Source: Spirodela intermedia
Lineage: Eukaryota > Streptophyta > Magnoliopsida > Alismatales > Araceae
Direction of reading: 5' to 3'
Assembly: GCA_902729315.2 (NCBI GenBank)
Contig: LR746264.1
Location: forward strand, 9,145,878 to 9,209,877
Length of the DNA: 64,000 bases
The notes below the pieces were generated by a model. The model made no database searches, was not told the origin of the DNA, and saw nothing but the letters and a program-made list of their open reading frames with translations. Made by a program: the position numbers and the translations under genes. Shown in pieces: positions 13,201 through 25,900 of this stretch; position 1 is the first letter of the stretch, and each line of letters begins with the position of its first letter.

Positions 13201-16200
13201 TAAAAGGCCATCATTCTCAACAGAAAGCGCATGATACTTACGGGTCAGCTTTATTGAGGCGGCATACTTCACAATAAAATCGTGAGGGTATGTATGGCTG
13301 AACACCGTCCAGTCCTTTCTCTGGTATAATGACACAACTAATATGCTGCCACACATGGCAACGTGGATCCTCGCACTGCACCCACGTGAATAATAATCAG
13401 AAATCTAGCAGCAAACAAATACAATGGCACAAACACAGAACATGAACTTGACTCTTTCTCACATCAACAGATGCTCGTCAGATAAAAAGATCAAATCTTT
13501 AAGAAATATGAAAAGAAAGAAACACTAGAAAAGTGATCAACTGATGTTTTGGTGGTTCCATTTAAATTGCATTGTCAACAAGCTAAGTTCAACAGACAAA
13601 CATCGAGCCAAATGTATAGAGTAACACATGAAACCCAAAAAAAGAATTCAACTGGAGTGCAGAAACTAAAAGTTGTATGTTTTCATTTTAAAGATAAAAA
13701 CTGAGTACTTGACAGGGACAAAATTTATAAAAAAGAGTTAAAACCCTTCACCCATCGACCTCGTCAAAAAAGTCAACTAATCATGGCATTGGTCACAATA
13801 ATTGAAGATGATTTATTTCCTACTCGAGTGTCCAGCCAAGAAAATAGGAGATATTAGCCTACATTGCATTGAAAAATTAAACTTTTTGTCAGAAAGAGGT
13901 TCCACAATTGTGTCAACATGTTCAAGCCAGAAGCAGAACTCTAATTCAGTAAATGGAACGGACACTACATTGTTCCCCTTTTCTTATCCATGAACTCAAG
14001 TCAAGAAATTCAACCAGGGCCAAATCCCAATTGACTGACACTAAATCCGGAGTGCAATCTTTGATTCTGCAGGATTAAACCTTTTTCGTTGGTTTGTGGC
14101 CATCAATTAATTCATTAGGAACTTAAAATTTCGTTTTTCTCCTTAGCACTTGTGGTTCATAAACTTTGGGGAGGTTTCTGGGGATTCCTGGAAGTTCAAC
14201 AGAATAGCCCCAACTTCCAAATTATCATAAATAGCATCATACCCCGGAAGCCACTCATTTACATGTCTTGATGAGCTGCAATTTACCTGACTTTCAAGCC
14301 ATTGGTACCAAAACCGGAGTAGACAGCCAGACCAGGCAAGCCCCATCCAACACAAACCAGGATAGGAATTGGATCAGCCAAACCAGCTCATTCAGACCCT
14401 CTTAAACCTGTCCAAACAGAGATTTATCCATGTAGACCCTATTGACCGATTCAAGAAGCGGACTGATTATGGCATAGTCAACCAGATTCAACTAATTCAG
14501 CCCCTTAAATCAGGCTGATCTAACCATATCCCAAAACATAGTCTAGTAAATGGGTTGTCTGTGGCAAACCCGCTCTTTTAAACATTCTTCTCCTATTTTC
14601 AGCCTGTTTGTCTAAGACATAATATAGTATTATAGAGAGTACTAAAAGAACTACACTGCCAACACCCTGTTCTAGCATCAATTCAACCAGTCAGTTGAAC
14701 TAGCATCTAGCATCAGAGGTTCGTCATTGTTGCCATCGCAATAGAGCGAGAAGAAACAAAAGAGGGAAGACCGAACAATAATGGTTTACAAGGATATTAG
14801 TCGCCTAAAAGTGAGATAATTACAAAAGTAATTTCATTATATGAGGAACTAAAAAGAGTGTGATTACACCATTAGTAAACGTCATGAAAATATTATTAAA
14901 AACAAATCGAACGCATAACTATCAGTATAAGGACATGAAACTATAAATTTAGACAATAAATTATATTGTCAAGAATCGATAAAAGAAAACTTCTCTAAAC
15001 TATTCTTATCTACTTTGGCTGTCTCCTCTGGTTTCTCAGAGTTGCCTAATGAATACTTCTAAGCTATTTTTTCTTAAATGGAACTATGCTGGCAGTTCCA
15101 GTTCAAGTGAAAGCACCCAGCTTCCAGGCATATCCTATTTTCAGGGAATGGTAATTTTCAAGGGAAGAAAGTACGCCATAACTAGAAATAATAAGTTTCA
15201 AATGGTCTTTCTCCGACTTCTTCCTCCTTGGTTCTCTTTTCAAACGCTCCTTTAACGGCTTCGTTCGACTTACTTAGATAGAGCAGGAACGACTTGTTAA
15301 AGCGAAGAAAGCCAGAGCAACGTGAGGCTAGCGTTTTGAAGCACCTAGCGCTAGCGCCTTCTTTTAAAGCAGGAGCTTAGTAAAGTAAAGTACTAGCATA
15401 GTTGTGGCGCGCTAGGGACCACACTACGTTTTTCATCTGGCTTAAAATCAAAGTCAAGTTGTCCAGTTGCCTGCTTTTCTCTCCTAGCATCTCTAGCTCA
15501 AGTCTAGTAACTCTAGTAGTGATGGTAGCGAGTGCAGCTGTTGCAACTCTGGATAAAGCAGCTCAGGCAGTTCGGCTTGAAGACAAGACTCTACGCGGTT
15601 GTCCAAATCTCCCTTTTGCTGCTGGTCTTGCTCTGTCAGCTCGGCTTGTAGCTGTACAGAGACCTGCCAAGGCCTAATGGAATCTTGTCCAGGTGAAGGA
15701 GACGTTTGCTCTTGACTGAACGGAAGCCTCCCCTCAGAGTCAGGGAAGAAATTGAACAAGACAAAAGGCCAATCCCTTAACTCCGTGATAATGTTGTTTC
15801 AATTAACTCAATCGAACTGAGAGCTACATCTCATATTAAACTTACCTCCTTCGTCTCTTAATTCCTTAGTAGGAGCACATATCAATCAGCTGTATTCAAG
15901 ACATTAATGTATTAACTCGCACAAAATCCACCCAAACCAGGGTTACTAAGCAAACAGAAATGAATTGAATATACGACTGCCATTTCATTATCCCCCCCTC
16001 CAATTATGAAAATTAAAGTAGCTGTTTAAGAACTTTAGCATTAAACAACAAGAATGAGGCATTCACAATAACAGAAAACAAAAGCAAAGGAACAAAATCT
16101 GAATCTTTCCAGCATTAGTTATTTCACTAAAGAATAAATGCACATGATATTGTTCTAAAATAAGACAATTCAAACATAGACCTTAATCATTGATTCTGAA

Positions 16201-19200
16201 GCCAGTGAACTACCGCAAAGACATCGGATCTTTATATCCAACTTGGAATCATCAAGTTCTTCCTTTGGTTTCACATAATTTAAATCAGAGCCACTTTGGC
16301 TTCTTGATGCCGAATCTGTAGATCCTGGAACTTGCATTTTTCTGCTAGAATGAACAAGAAAGATCGATAATATCCAAAAGGAAAAACAAGCTTCAGTACC
16401 ATAAATAAACAAGAGAAAGCTACAAATGAAAGGAAAAAAGGCAGTTTTCTACACAAGAATACATCATACAGATGAGTAGATGGTGAAAAAACGAATGTAC
16501 CGGTCAAATATCGCATCCATACGCCATTTATATTATATCTGTTACATGCATATGTAGTCAGTTTTTAAGAAGCTTAGGATGGATGTTCTGTTTACCTATA
16601 TATCTCGTCAATTATTTTTGCCACTGCATCCTTCCCAATAGAATTCCTCTTTCCCCAGTTTTGAGATTTTGAAACTACATGTCAAAAAAAGAATGATTGC
16701 ACATGAGATGAGCATAAGGAAAACAATACATTTATATGGCCGATGATATCAACTCCACCACAAGGAGCTAATATAAATGCGCACTATGCATTCATAACCA
16801 TTGCAGAGAATAAAGATATGTGCCTGAAACAGATTAATACTGAGATCAAAAAAAGCTAAATAAGCCATTGGGATCACACATTTTGGAAAATTCAGACTAA
16901 GATGCGTGACGCAAAAAGAAAAACCTGGCAACGTGCTAGTACCCCCTCAAACAAATAAATCAATAAATAAATGTGTTTATTTAAAAATAGCAAATACTGC
17001 ATAAATTTTCTACTTATTCTGGGTAGATATTCCAAGCAGAAATATGATTATTGTTATTTAGAGAAAATATTTTAGTGAGGCAGAACATGATTAATGCCAC
17101 AAAAAAAGAGAAAAAGTGGGATGATGTCAGCAAAATATGCAATCTGAAAATTCGATGAAAAAATGGCATAAATCCAAAAAAATAAGAGCATAACGAAGCA
17201 TAAAAATGAAAGGTTTTCGTGTCTGGATATATTAGCAGCAGCTCATGAAACACAGTTTCGACCATGCTGGATATGCACGAGCGTCATGAAAGGTCTGACA
17301 TTTAAAGATATTGCACTGAACACTGTTCGACGAATGATGAAGTCAACTAAGTTTTAGCTTTCGATCACAGATGACCATTCCCCAGGAATCAGAAGTATTA
17401 AACTCTTTCACGTGGTAAGGAGTACGAAACGTCCAAAATCACCATTTTTCAGAACGCCATCAATTAAAAAGAACAATATAGACAATCAAAAAATCACTAT
17501 ATGCCCACACCAAATTTAGATACAATTAACGCCTCATAGACTTTTTGGTTTACAATTTATATCCAGACTTTTCTTCCTGACCTTCTTCCTTCGCAAAAAA
17601 AGCAGGATTTCAACCAAAAGTTTATACATAGAAATAAGAAGCTATGCGACTCAGCTCCTGCATGACTATAAGATTCTCCTATAAGATTCTCCTCTGTGGC
17701 CAGTAAGGTCGCTCTATGAAGCTTTTTCCAATCAAAATGAAAATAAACTAAGCATATCATAATAACAACAAGAATTGAAAAAAATTCTAATTGAAGAGTA
17801 CAATTGTTCAAAAGCATTGCTATAGTGTACGATTCAAGTAATCTTGCAATTAGAAAGACCCATTCATAACATAAACCAATCAGGGGTAAGTTATACGCCA
17901 TAAAACCAACTCAAGAGTTATCAAAAATATTTTTTGCAAAATAAAATGCCAATTTTGAGGCCTGTACAACTCTCGCCAGTTCAGATGTTTTCCATCAAGT
18001 TACCATCAAATCAATACCTTGTTCATCAGACAGAAGTCGTAAAATTCTCTCGATGAGGTCCTGCACAAGCAAAAGACTAAACTATAAGCATTAATTTCAA
18101 CACAGAACCAAGCAATGTTTCAAGACATAGTCCACATATCATCACCAAAACATCTGACAAAGTGCTATCCATTTTACGGGAAATATAAGAAACCACTGAA
18201 TACATCGTGAAAGTTCATTATTTCCTCCTTTATTTCCATTCTCTCACCTGTTTCCCTACTTTCCATCAGAACTTGACAATTGGAGAGAAATGAATAGTGA
18301 TGGATGTATGAAACTAATTGTGAAAATAACGATTAATTCCTGGCAAAAGAAAGCAAAGAAAAATCTTCAACCATGTGCAATCTACAAATGGTATGTTTGC
18401 CATAGACTGGTCAAATAAAATGGCTTCACCAGTTTTTGAAACCCTAAGCGATTCGGCTGTCATGGCATTGAAATTTAACTGCCTAACTATTCCAAGCTTA
18501 CAGTTGTGAAAGATTTAACAACCCTTTTATAAATGGCCTAATGAAAATCTGAGGGATATTTTTATCATCGTTGGATTTCATATTCTTTTTAGATTTTGAT
18601 TAAATCTCTCCTCTTTAAGTTCTTTAACTTATTTTTGAAGCTCGGGATGGGATCAGTTACATTAGCAGAAGTCAAAAGGTACTAGGGAACAGGCACATTG
18701 TTCCTATCTTATCAATATTTCCTTTCTGGAGACCCCAAAGGCTACAGTTCACAGGATCTGGTGCGTAAAGAAAGAATAACAGGAGAATGTATCCAAATCC
18801 TGTTGATGGAGTTGGAAGGTGCACAACTAGTGCCTATTAAATCAAAACCGAAAATAGCGCGCCGTCCACCGTTTACCCTGAGAGATGGTACCCAATAAGG
18901 ACCTGCCAGTAACTGCTACAATCTAAGCCAACACATCCCTAAGAAAAGGAATTATTCAAACCAGTACAAGGATAAGGTGAAATGCCCGAAAAAGGGAACC
19001 CCAGATACAAACCTGCTTCTTTCCTTGTTTTGCAACCCCAAGCTGTGACAGAACATCCTTAAGCTCTTTAATGCGGAAGGATGCCAATTTGCCCTGTAAA
19101 CCATTTTACGTGGTAATCTATAAAAAGGCTGTAGAGCAAACAACTTGAAAAAGGCCTTATATCAATAAACACCATACAGTAAACCTTATTGAAGTGGATA

Positions 19201-21731
19201 CCAAAACAAATTTTATCAGTGAACATGGAACATATAGCAGCTTACCCCTCGTATGAAACGAAATTTTCAAATGAAAATAATATTAAAGAAACAGACTCTA
19301 ATACAGCTTGCACCATCGTTGACTCTTTACATGTTCTTATAAATAGGTTTAACATTCGCATGAATTAACATGTAGCCATACAGAAGACAATTTACATGAT
19401 AAAAGCAGACTAGTAGATAGTGTTGTGAGCTGCAGTTCAATTGCATAACAATGACAAGAGTACATCACTTAGGCGGAGCATAATAAGCATCAACTTATGA
19501 TGTCTAAAATACTCAAGCATATTGCAGGAAAAAAAGAAATTTTGTCGTGAAGCTATCCATTGACCGTTACTTTCAAGGAGTAATGTCAAATTATTCACCA
19601 ACGAAGAAACTTCGCACAAGGCAACTCAAAATCTACAATGAAAGTACACCACCGTACTATTGTAGCAATCAAAGAAGGGTAGGGCCATTCTCAAAATAAA
19701 CGATTTTGGTTTCTTGCTATCTAAGATTCTGAACCCTCATGATATCAAGTTATAAGGCCCCTCCCTCGAGTCCTCCACATAACTCCTAGGGAGCATTGCA
19801 CAAAGCGACAATTCTACATCAAACCCGATTTCCTGTCAAGTTTAAGGCTTTCCCCTTGAGTTATCTTCCATAATGCCTAAGGCAAGCCACGTACGAAAAA
19901 ACCACATGAGAACCTAATAAAAAGAAATAGTATTTCTCCATCAAATTTTGCTGATCCCAAAAAAAATTTAAGAGAGAACTAACGGAATTGGTGCATTATT
20001 CTCCGCAGTACGCATCTCATGGATACAGAAATAAGCATCATCTTACATTGCAGGATGTTGACACAGCAAGAAAAAAAAAAAAGAAAAAAAAGCCAGAAGC
20101 ACTCTCACAAGTCCATTAAAAATGGAAATTATGCTTTCAAAACATTTAGGTGGCAAGAATTTCAGCAGGACATTAACGTGGCGATTAAGTAACAAATGAA
20201 GTAAGTTGCGAATCATAAAAACATTATAGAAACACATAATAAGATGTGGAATGGACTATGTATGCCTCTGTCATGGCAATAATGCATCTTCCTGTTAATT
20301 AGTTTCGTGGCAGAGACTGCCACAAAGTTGTGAGTTGTTTGGAAAGGGTATTACAAGATATTGAGGAAGGACACACTGGATGGAAAATGAAGGCCAAAGA
20401 ACCTGACACACCTAGTACTTTCATTGGCAAGAAAGCGTACAAGATGTTAAGATCGAGTGGAAAGATCTCATGGCTCATAGGGTTTTTTATGATGCGACTG
20501 TCACAATGTGAAAAATCTGTTTTTGGTACATTCGATGGCTTGAGTGAATATATAAATCACATTGTTACACACAGGCCAGTTTTTGTTGATGAATTGTGAT
20601 GGCTTCACGTCCAAGTAACGCTCCTTCAGTAAATTCTCACCCAAACTACATTATAATAACAGCATAAAGAAAATTGGCATGATACATCAGCTGATTAGGG
20701 ACATAAACGATGCTCTGGACAAGGACGTATGAACTTAAATGTCAAAACCGTTGAGAACGTATCTCCTCATTTTTTTTTCAACTTCTAACTATCTTGAGTA
20801 TTTTTCATTTTTTACAATTACTCTTTACTGAAGGCTTTATTTATCTAATCCAGCTCCAAGATAGTACTATCATACACTTTGTAATTTCAGACGACGGTCA
20901 ACCAAGCGAGTCAATCTAATTTCATAATCTATCCAACCACCATGCCTTTTTCGTGACTTTGAGTGTATGAGGCCAGAAGCAAATTGAAACAGAAACAATA
21001 ACAGGATCAGACCAGAAACAGCCAAAACTGGCGACAAACAGAAAGGATTGGCCATTTCTTGACTCAATAGGTAAGTGGAAGTAGAACCAGGTCAAAAGCA
21101 GTGCAGTTCTGATTTCCATTTCCATCGATCCTTTAAAGAGACTTTCTTAGGAAGAAAAAGGCAGCCTCATTTAAGTGACAATTGAAGCAAGTCGTTTCAT
21201 TTCGATTATGAACAGGTACAACACTGCTTCTTATTTCCATAAATCTATATTCAGAACGTGACTATCCGGAATCTGTGAATATGGGTCAATTGAATTGAGG
21301 TTAACACGCAAAAAATCCTCATCTAGAAGATTCTTAGATAAAACAACACATGAATGTAACCTAAAACCCTGAATCGAACACCCTCTAATTGAACTTTTCA
21401 ACAAGCTCCAATCAGCATAAATCTGAGTCAATGTCTGAGTAAGAGGAAAATGTTAAAGAAAAATGCTTCTAGATCTAAGTCCATATTCTTGGACAATTTT
21501 AACAGAGGCACAATGCCTCCCAGTGAAAAAAAAAAAACCATTCAACAACTACATTCAAAAAACAAGGAAATGACGGGTCTCACACAAGACCAACGTGGAA
21601 CAGTTCAACGTCTCACAAATTATCGTGCAAAAACATACGGTATCATTTTCCATGGCAGAAACAGAAGCGACAACAGGAGAAACTGGTCCAGCAGGAGGGA
21701 ACAGTACCTTGCAACTGGAAACCATATCCAT
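4259..21731 (-). CDS. SIZ1: E3 SUMO-protein ligase SIZ1
   Basis: Sixteen exons (high to low coordinate): 21708-21731, 19013-19093, 18018-18060, 16596-16674, 16182-16341, 13242-13375, 11352-11420, 11036-11123, 10097-10172, 9221-9294, 8875-8982, 7901-8062, 6076-6180, 5911-5991, 4575-5817, 4259-4389. All have GT-AG borders, all phases agree, and the total is 885 residues, the usual plant SIZ1 length. Domains: SAP (about 10-45, [14 protein letters not shown]), C4HC3 PHD finger (about 112-170, IRCLCG to YCEVCR), PINIT-type region (about 174-366), SP-RING (about 367-428, [21 protein letters not shown]), acidic SUMO-interaction motif [10 protein letters not shown] near 595, and the conserved end RPRLYLSID. 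The enzyme transfers SUMO from the E2 to nuclear targets in phosphate, cold, drought and immune signalling. The first coding exon is only 24 nt. The last acceptor is duplicated (see 4371-4418). Confidence 0.97.
4371..4418 (-). repeat. Perfect 24-bp tandem duplication covering the last SIZ1 splice acceptor
   Basis: Units 4371-4394 and 4395-4418 are identical. On the minus strand each contains TTGCAG followed by CTTCTTTGCTTCTCAGCAT, so there are two equivalent AG acceptors, giving exon starts at 4389 or 4413. Both are in frame after the phase-1 donor at 4575. The proximal one gives the family-typical ASLLLSMND; the distal one inserts eight residues. The stop codon is unaffected. Confidence 0.9.
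15240..15780. other. Foreign-looking block in SIZ1 intron 5, possibly mitochondrial DNA
   Basis: This stretch is clearly richer in GC than the AT-rich intron around it. It has the texture of plant mitochondrial spacer DNA, for example GGCTTCGTTCGACTTACTTA and CACCTAGCGCTAGCGCC. No mitochondrial gene is recognisable, and the open frames on both strands look non-coding. The nuclear-mitochondrial insertion reading is inference from style only. Confidence 0.35.
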
Positions 21732-22916
21732 TTGTTCGAAGTTGAGAGAGACAAAAAGATCAACGAGACCAACCGTCGGATGGTGCTCCGGAAGAACCGA
21801 GCACTGATCTCTTTGTTCACTATAATTCGATTCGAATAGAACCCCTGAAGCGAATCTCAACTTCTCATGGCACCAAATTACTCCGCTCTATCTCCCCCAG
21901 TATCAAGAAAAACGCTCCCCGTTGGCGAGAGAAGACGATGCCGCTAAAAAAGGAAATCCAGCAGTAATATCCCCAGGTCCGACAGGTACCCTATAGCTTC
22001 ACGAACATCACGGCCACGGCCGAGGCTAGAGATAAATCCCTAGAAACGCAAAGAGGCGAGATGGACCGGGGGAGATAGACGGGAGCGGAAGATGATGAAA
22101 CGAGGGATTGATACGCCGGTGGAAGCTGCTGCTGATGCAATTGCGCTCGTCCGCTCAGCTATGGAAGGCAACCGATCGATCCCGCTGGCTCTTCTGTCGC
22201 CTTTTCCCTTCACCTCCACCGGCCCCCCCTCGGTTTTCCTCGGGTTACTGCAGGCCGGGGAACCTGCAGCCCCGTTGCGCCGAGGGAGCCGGCGGACGTG
22301 TGACCAACGAATTAAATTCAGTTCACTCTTGGCCTCGGGTCCGCATAACGGGGTCGCCCCAAGCTTGGAATGTTGGCTGCTGCTTTAGATACGGTCACCT
22401 TCAGTGAACTTACCGCTCCTCTCATGAGCCTTTTCCGCCGACCAAGCCCAGTCCGAGTATATTGGATCCTAATCCCAAATTGGGCCCACAAAGAAAACTT
22501 AGCGGACTTTTGGCGTGCGGAAATTGTCCACTTCCTCTCCCCCCCCGTTTGGAGCTGATTCTCGAAAAATCTAATTCTACAAGACACGGGCAGCGCAGCA
22601 GATTCTGAGACGATTCCGCCGATTCTAAAAGCACACGTCTTCGATAAATGACAGCGGAATTTTTTATATATATCATCCTTAAATCAAAGAAGAAAAGTAA
22701 AAAAAAAAAAAAACTGTTGTTGGGTCAAGAAAATTCACCCTTCAAACAGAGCTCACAGGAGATGGATTCAGTGAGAAGCGCTCCGTAGGGTAGACCTTCA
22801 GAGGGAGGGGGAAGTCAACAGGGTCTTCCTCCACCTCAAAAGTACGTGTTCTTCAGGGAATGATGGGAGCCCAAGGTCAGCGGAGTGAGGAAAATCGGGC
22901 TGCTCCTCCTGCTCCA
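21732..22916. other. SIZ1 upstream region and ALG7 3' flank
   Basis: Holds the SIZ1 5' UTR and promoter and then the 3' UTR of ALG7, both transcribed leftwards. The stretch 21990-22620 is GC-rich and has overlapping open frames on both strands that do not resemble proteins. A short A-run lies near 22700. Whether SIZ1 has a 5' UTR intron here is not decidable from the sequence. Confidence 0.5.
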
Positions 22917-25900
22917 TCACTTGTACCAGCCTGATAGAACATGCCTCAGCCAGAAACAGAAGACGCATGATAGAGCCTGTCAACATCCAGAAGAAGAAGT
23001 AAGTAGGGGGTCTGGACAAGGGAACAAGGGAGGATCCTACAGGAACACGGCAGCACTACGGCCCCTGAAATCTGTGCAAGGATTGATAGAGAACGGCAAA
23101 GATGGGGAGGGTGGGTTCTTCCAGTAAAATGGGAATAATTCTATCTCCTATGGGCAGGGATCAGTATACCAAAAAAAGGAAGATCAGGTTACAGAAAAGA
23201 GCAGCAAGAGGAAGATGATTACTTTGTAGAGGACAGAGAGGAGTGGTCATTCTTCCCTGAAATCTAAAGGATCGATGCACCAAAATGGAGCTTGGAGAAT
23301 CAAGTGGGTCCACGAGAACACTGATGAACTATGTGGGTATAATCAGGATTGCTGATCATCCCACTGCTCCCTATTGAACAGAAAGAAATATGTGACATAG
23401 TGTAGTTGCAGGAAGACGATTACCTGGAAAACCAGAAGCCTGATGCAGAGCGACTTCTCTGAACACCGACCGAACAGTCTGAGAAAGAGGTTCACAAGGG
23501 TTCCATCTTTTGTGCCAGTGAGCAACCCGCTCTTAGGATCGAACCTGAATTAAAAAAATATTTTTTTTTAATGCATGGAATATTTATGAGTGTTTTGAGG
23601 TTGAAATATTTACCTTGGTAAGCGGTGCCGAGGACACGGAATGATTTTGAAAAGCTGTTCAGCATTAGAAGAAAGATGCAGAATTAGAAACTTTTGACCA
23701 GAGAGGATCGTCTCGCCATCAAATGCAGAGAGATAAAGGGAAAAAATTTGTGTTTATGCACACCTGAGGACATGAATAAAGAAAATTCAAAACCTGCGGC
23801 AAGAAGAACAACAGGAGTGTTTCACTGCACGTTAAAGGAAAATAGATGTCAACAAACCCCAAAAAAATAATGCAGAAATACAGGTCAGTGAAAAAAATAT
23901 ACAACTTTACGAGGGCCAGGTTCTAATAATTAAGATGAATAAATACGTGCTGATAAACTATATCATGTTTTCCCATCTAAGAAATTATGTTTATATTCTT
24001 GTTCACACTCCAGGGCTATTGATCAGTGATTTGCTGAGGGGACAATTAGTCTGATAGTAAAGTCCCCTTGGGAGGTTTAGTCCAATCCCCAGGCCAGTCA
24101 CACATGGCAAGGAACTTAACAATGCAGTGCCAGGTATTCATTGTCAGCAGAATTGATCCTACAAAGAGACTGACGATCATGAAACCATGGGAACCAACTT
24201 TCCAGATGGTAAATGTGGCAGAATAGTTGCACATTAATGTGAACGATGGAAGCGATGGAGAAACTGACCTAAAATGGCCCAGTATTCCAACGACAGCCAA
24301 GGCCATCCCCGCAAAGTATGTGTATGTGTCACCGACAAAAACTGACGAAGGATACCTGCAAGTGAATCATCAGCAGATTGAATCCAATAAGCCATATAAT
24401 TGAATCGTCGGCAGAGTATGTCGTCTTAGCACCGTACCAATTGTAAGAGAATAATGCCAGGGATGTCGCCAACAATGGCTGTACAAGGTAAATAGAAAAT
24501 GCATGGGCCTGCTGATACTCGGGATCATCTGAAGCTCCAATTTGCATAACATTATGAATCAAAACCTGGCATCACAGTAACAGATTGTTGTCGGATTAAA
24601 AGCAATCATCAATTCTGATATGATGAAAGATCATTCTGAGTAAAAAAAAAATCAATCCTTTTACAACTCCGAGGAAAAAACTATGTTCTTACAGCAGCAG
24701 AAATAACAACAGTTTGCCCAACTTCCAGGCCATTTAACCCAGCGTGGATGTTGATTGAGTTCGTGCAAAATACTGCCAACATGCCCATGTATAGTTTGTA
24801 TATCACCCCTGCCCAAAAGAATGGCATGTCAATGAATTATAATTGGTTCATATAATGGAATTAGTATGGGAAGGTCGAAAGAAGAGAAACAAATCATAAA
24901 ACATGTTGTCTTAAGAAAATAAGAAAAAAGTAGCACAAATTCATATGAAAGAGTACAAACCCTAAAATTCATAACTCTTAATGTCCTTGTATACGTTTGT
25001 CCATTGGAGAGGTTTTCAATTCAGTGACAGAAAACAGTGCTTTCTTCTGCCTCACAGAGTCATACACTAGTCACATAAAAGCATCATCCACTAAAACTAG
25101 AATCATGCGGTAGAAAGTCTGGGATATAAACACTGTTAACATGTGGCCAGTATTTTGCGGCCAAATGACCAAAGAGTTCTCATGATGGCTCTGTAGCAAT
25201 TAGAACAGAGATGCCATTGATAAAACTCACTAGTCTGCCAGCATGGCTGATGGATTTTTTTTTATGTGATTCTGCAGGGCTTAAGAGAAACTTGATCACA
25301 TATACATTGTTCCCTCTTGTAATAGCTAACTCTTTCTATTTCTCACTTCATCCTTTGTAAGGATCTGCTTGTTCCCGCAAATCAGATTTAATGTACCTGA
25401 CTATGTTAAGTATATCATAGCAGAGTAACGGTAAGTGTACGGATTAATTCCCCTTACTAGAAAATCCAAAACAGCAAATACAAAACTTGCTGAATCAGAT
25501 GAAAACCAGAAATCCCGACTAGATTTTTTCTCATTGCCACACAATCTTAATTCTGAAATCTTTATACCAGAGAACATCACATATTCTTCCTCTCAGAGTA
25601 ATGATAAATATAAGATTTGTTTTTTTCAAATAAGCAGCTCAAGTTATAATGGTCTAGTATTTTACATGAATTTTCCACACAGTAAGTATTTCAAGAATGG
25701 CCTGTATTCATGCATGTATCCCATCACACAAAAAAGTCAAATCTTGAATCGGCATAGCTGTTGAGCATGTGAAAATTCAGCTAAACCAACGTTAGGAGAT
25801 GGTACCCAGCTCTGGCACGATGTGTGATTTTCCAACATTATCCTCAACTTACGAGCAGCCTTTATCCCTAGTGTTGTCTCATATATCATTGGCATAGTGA

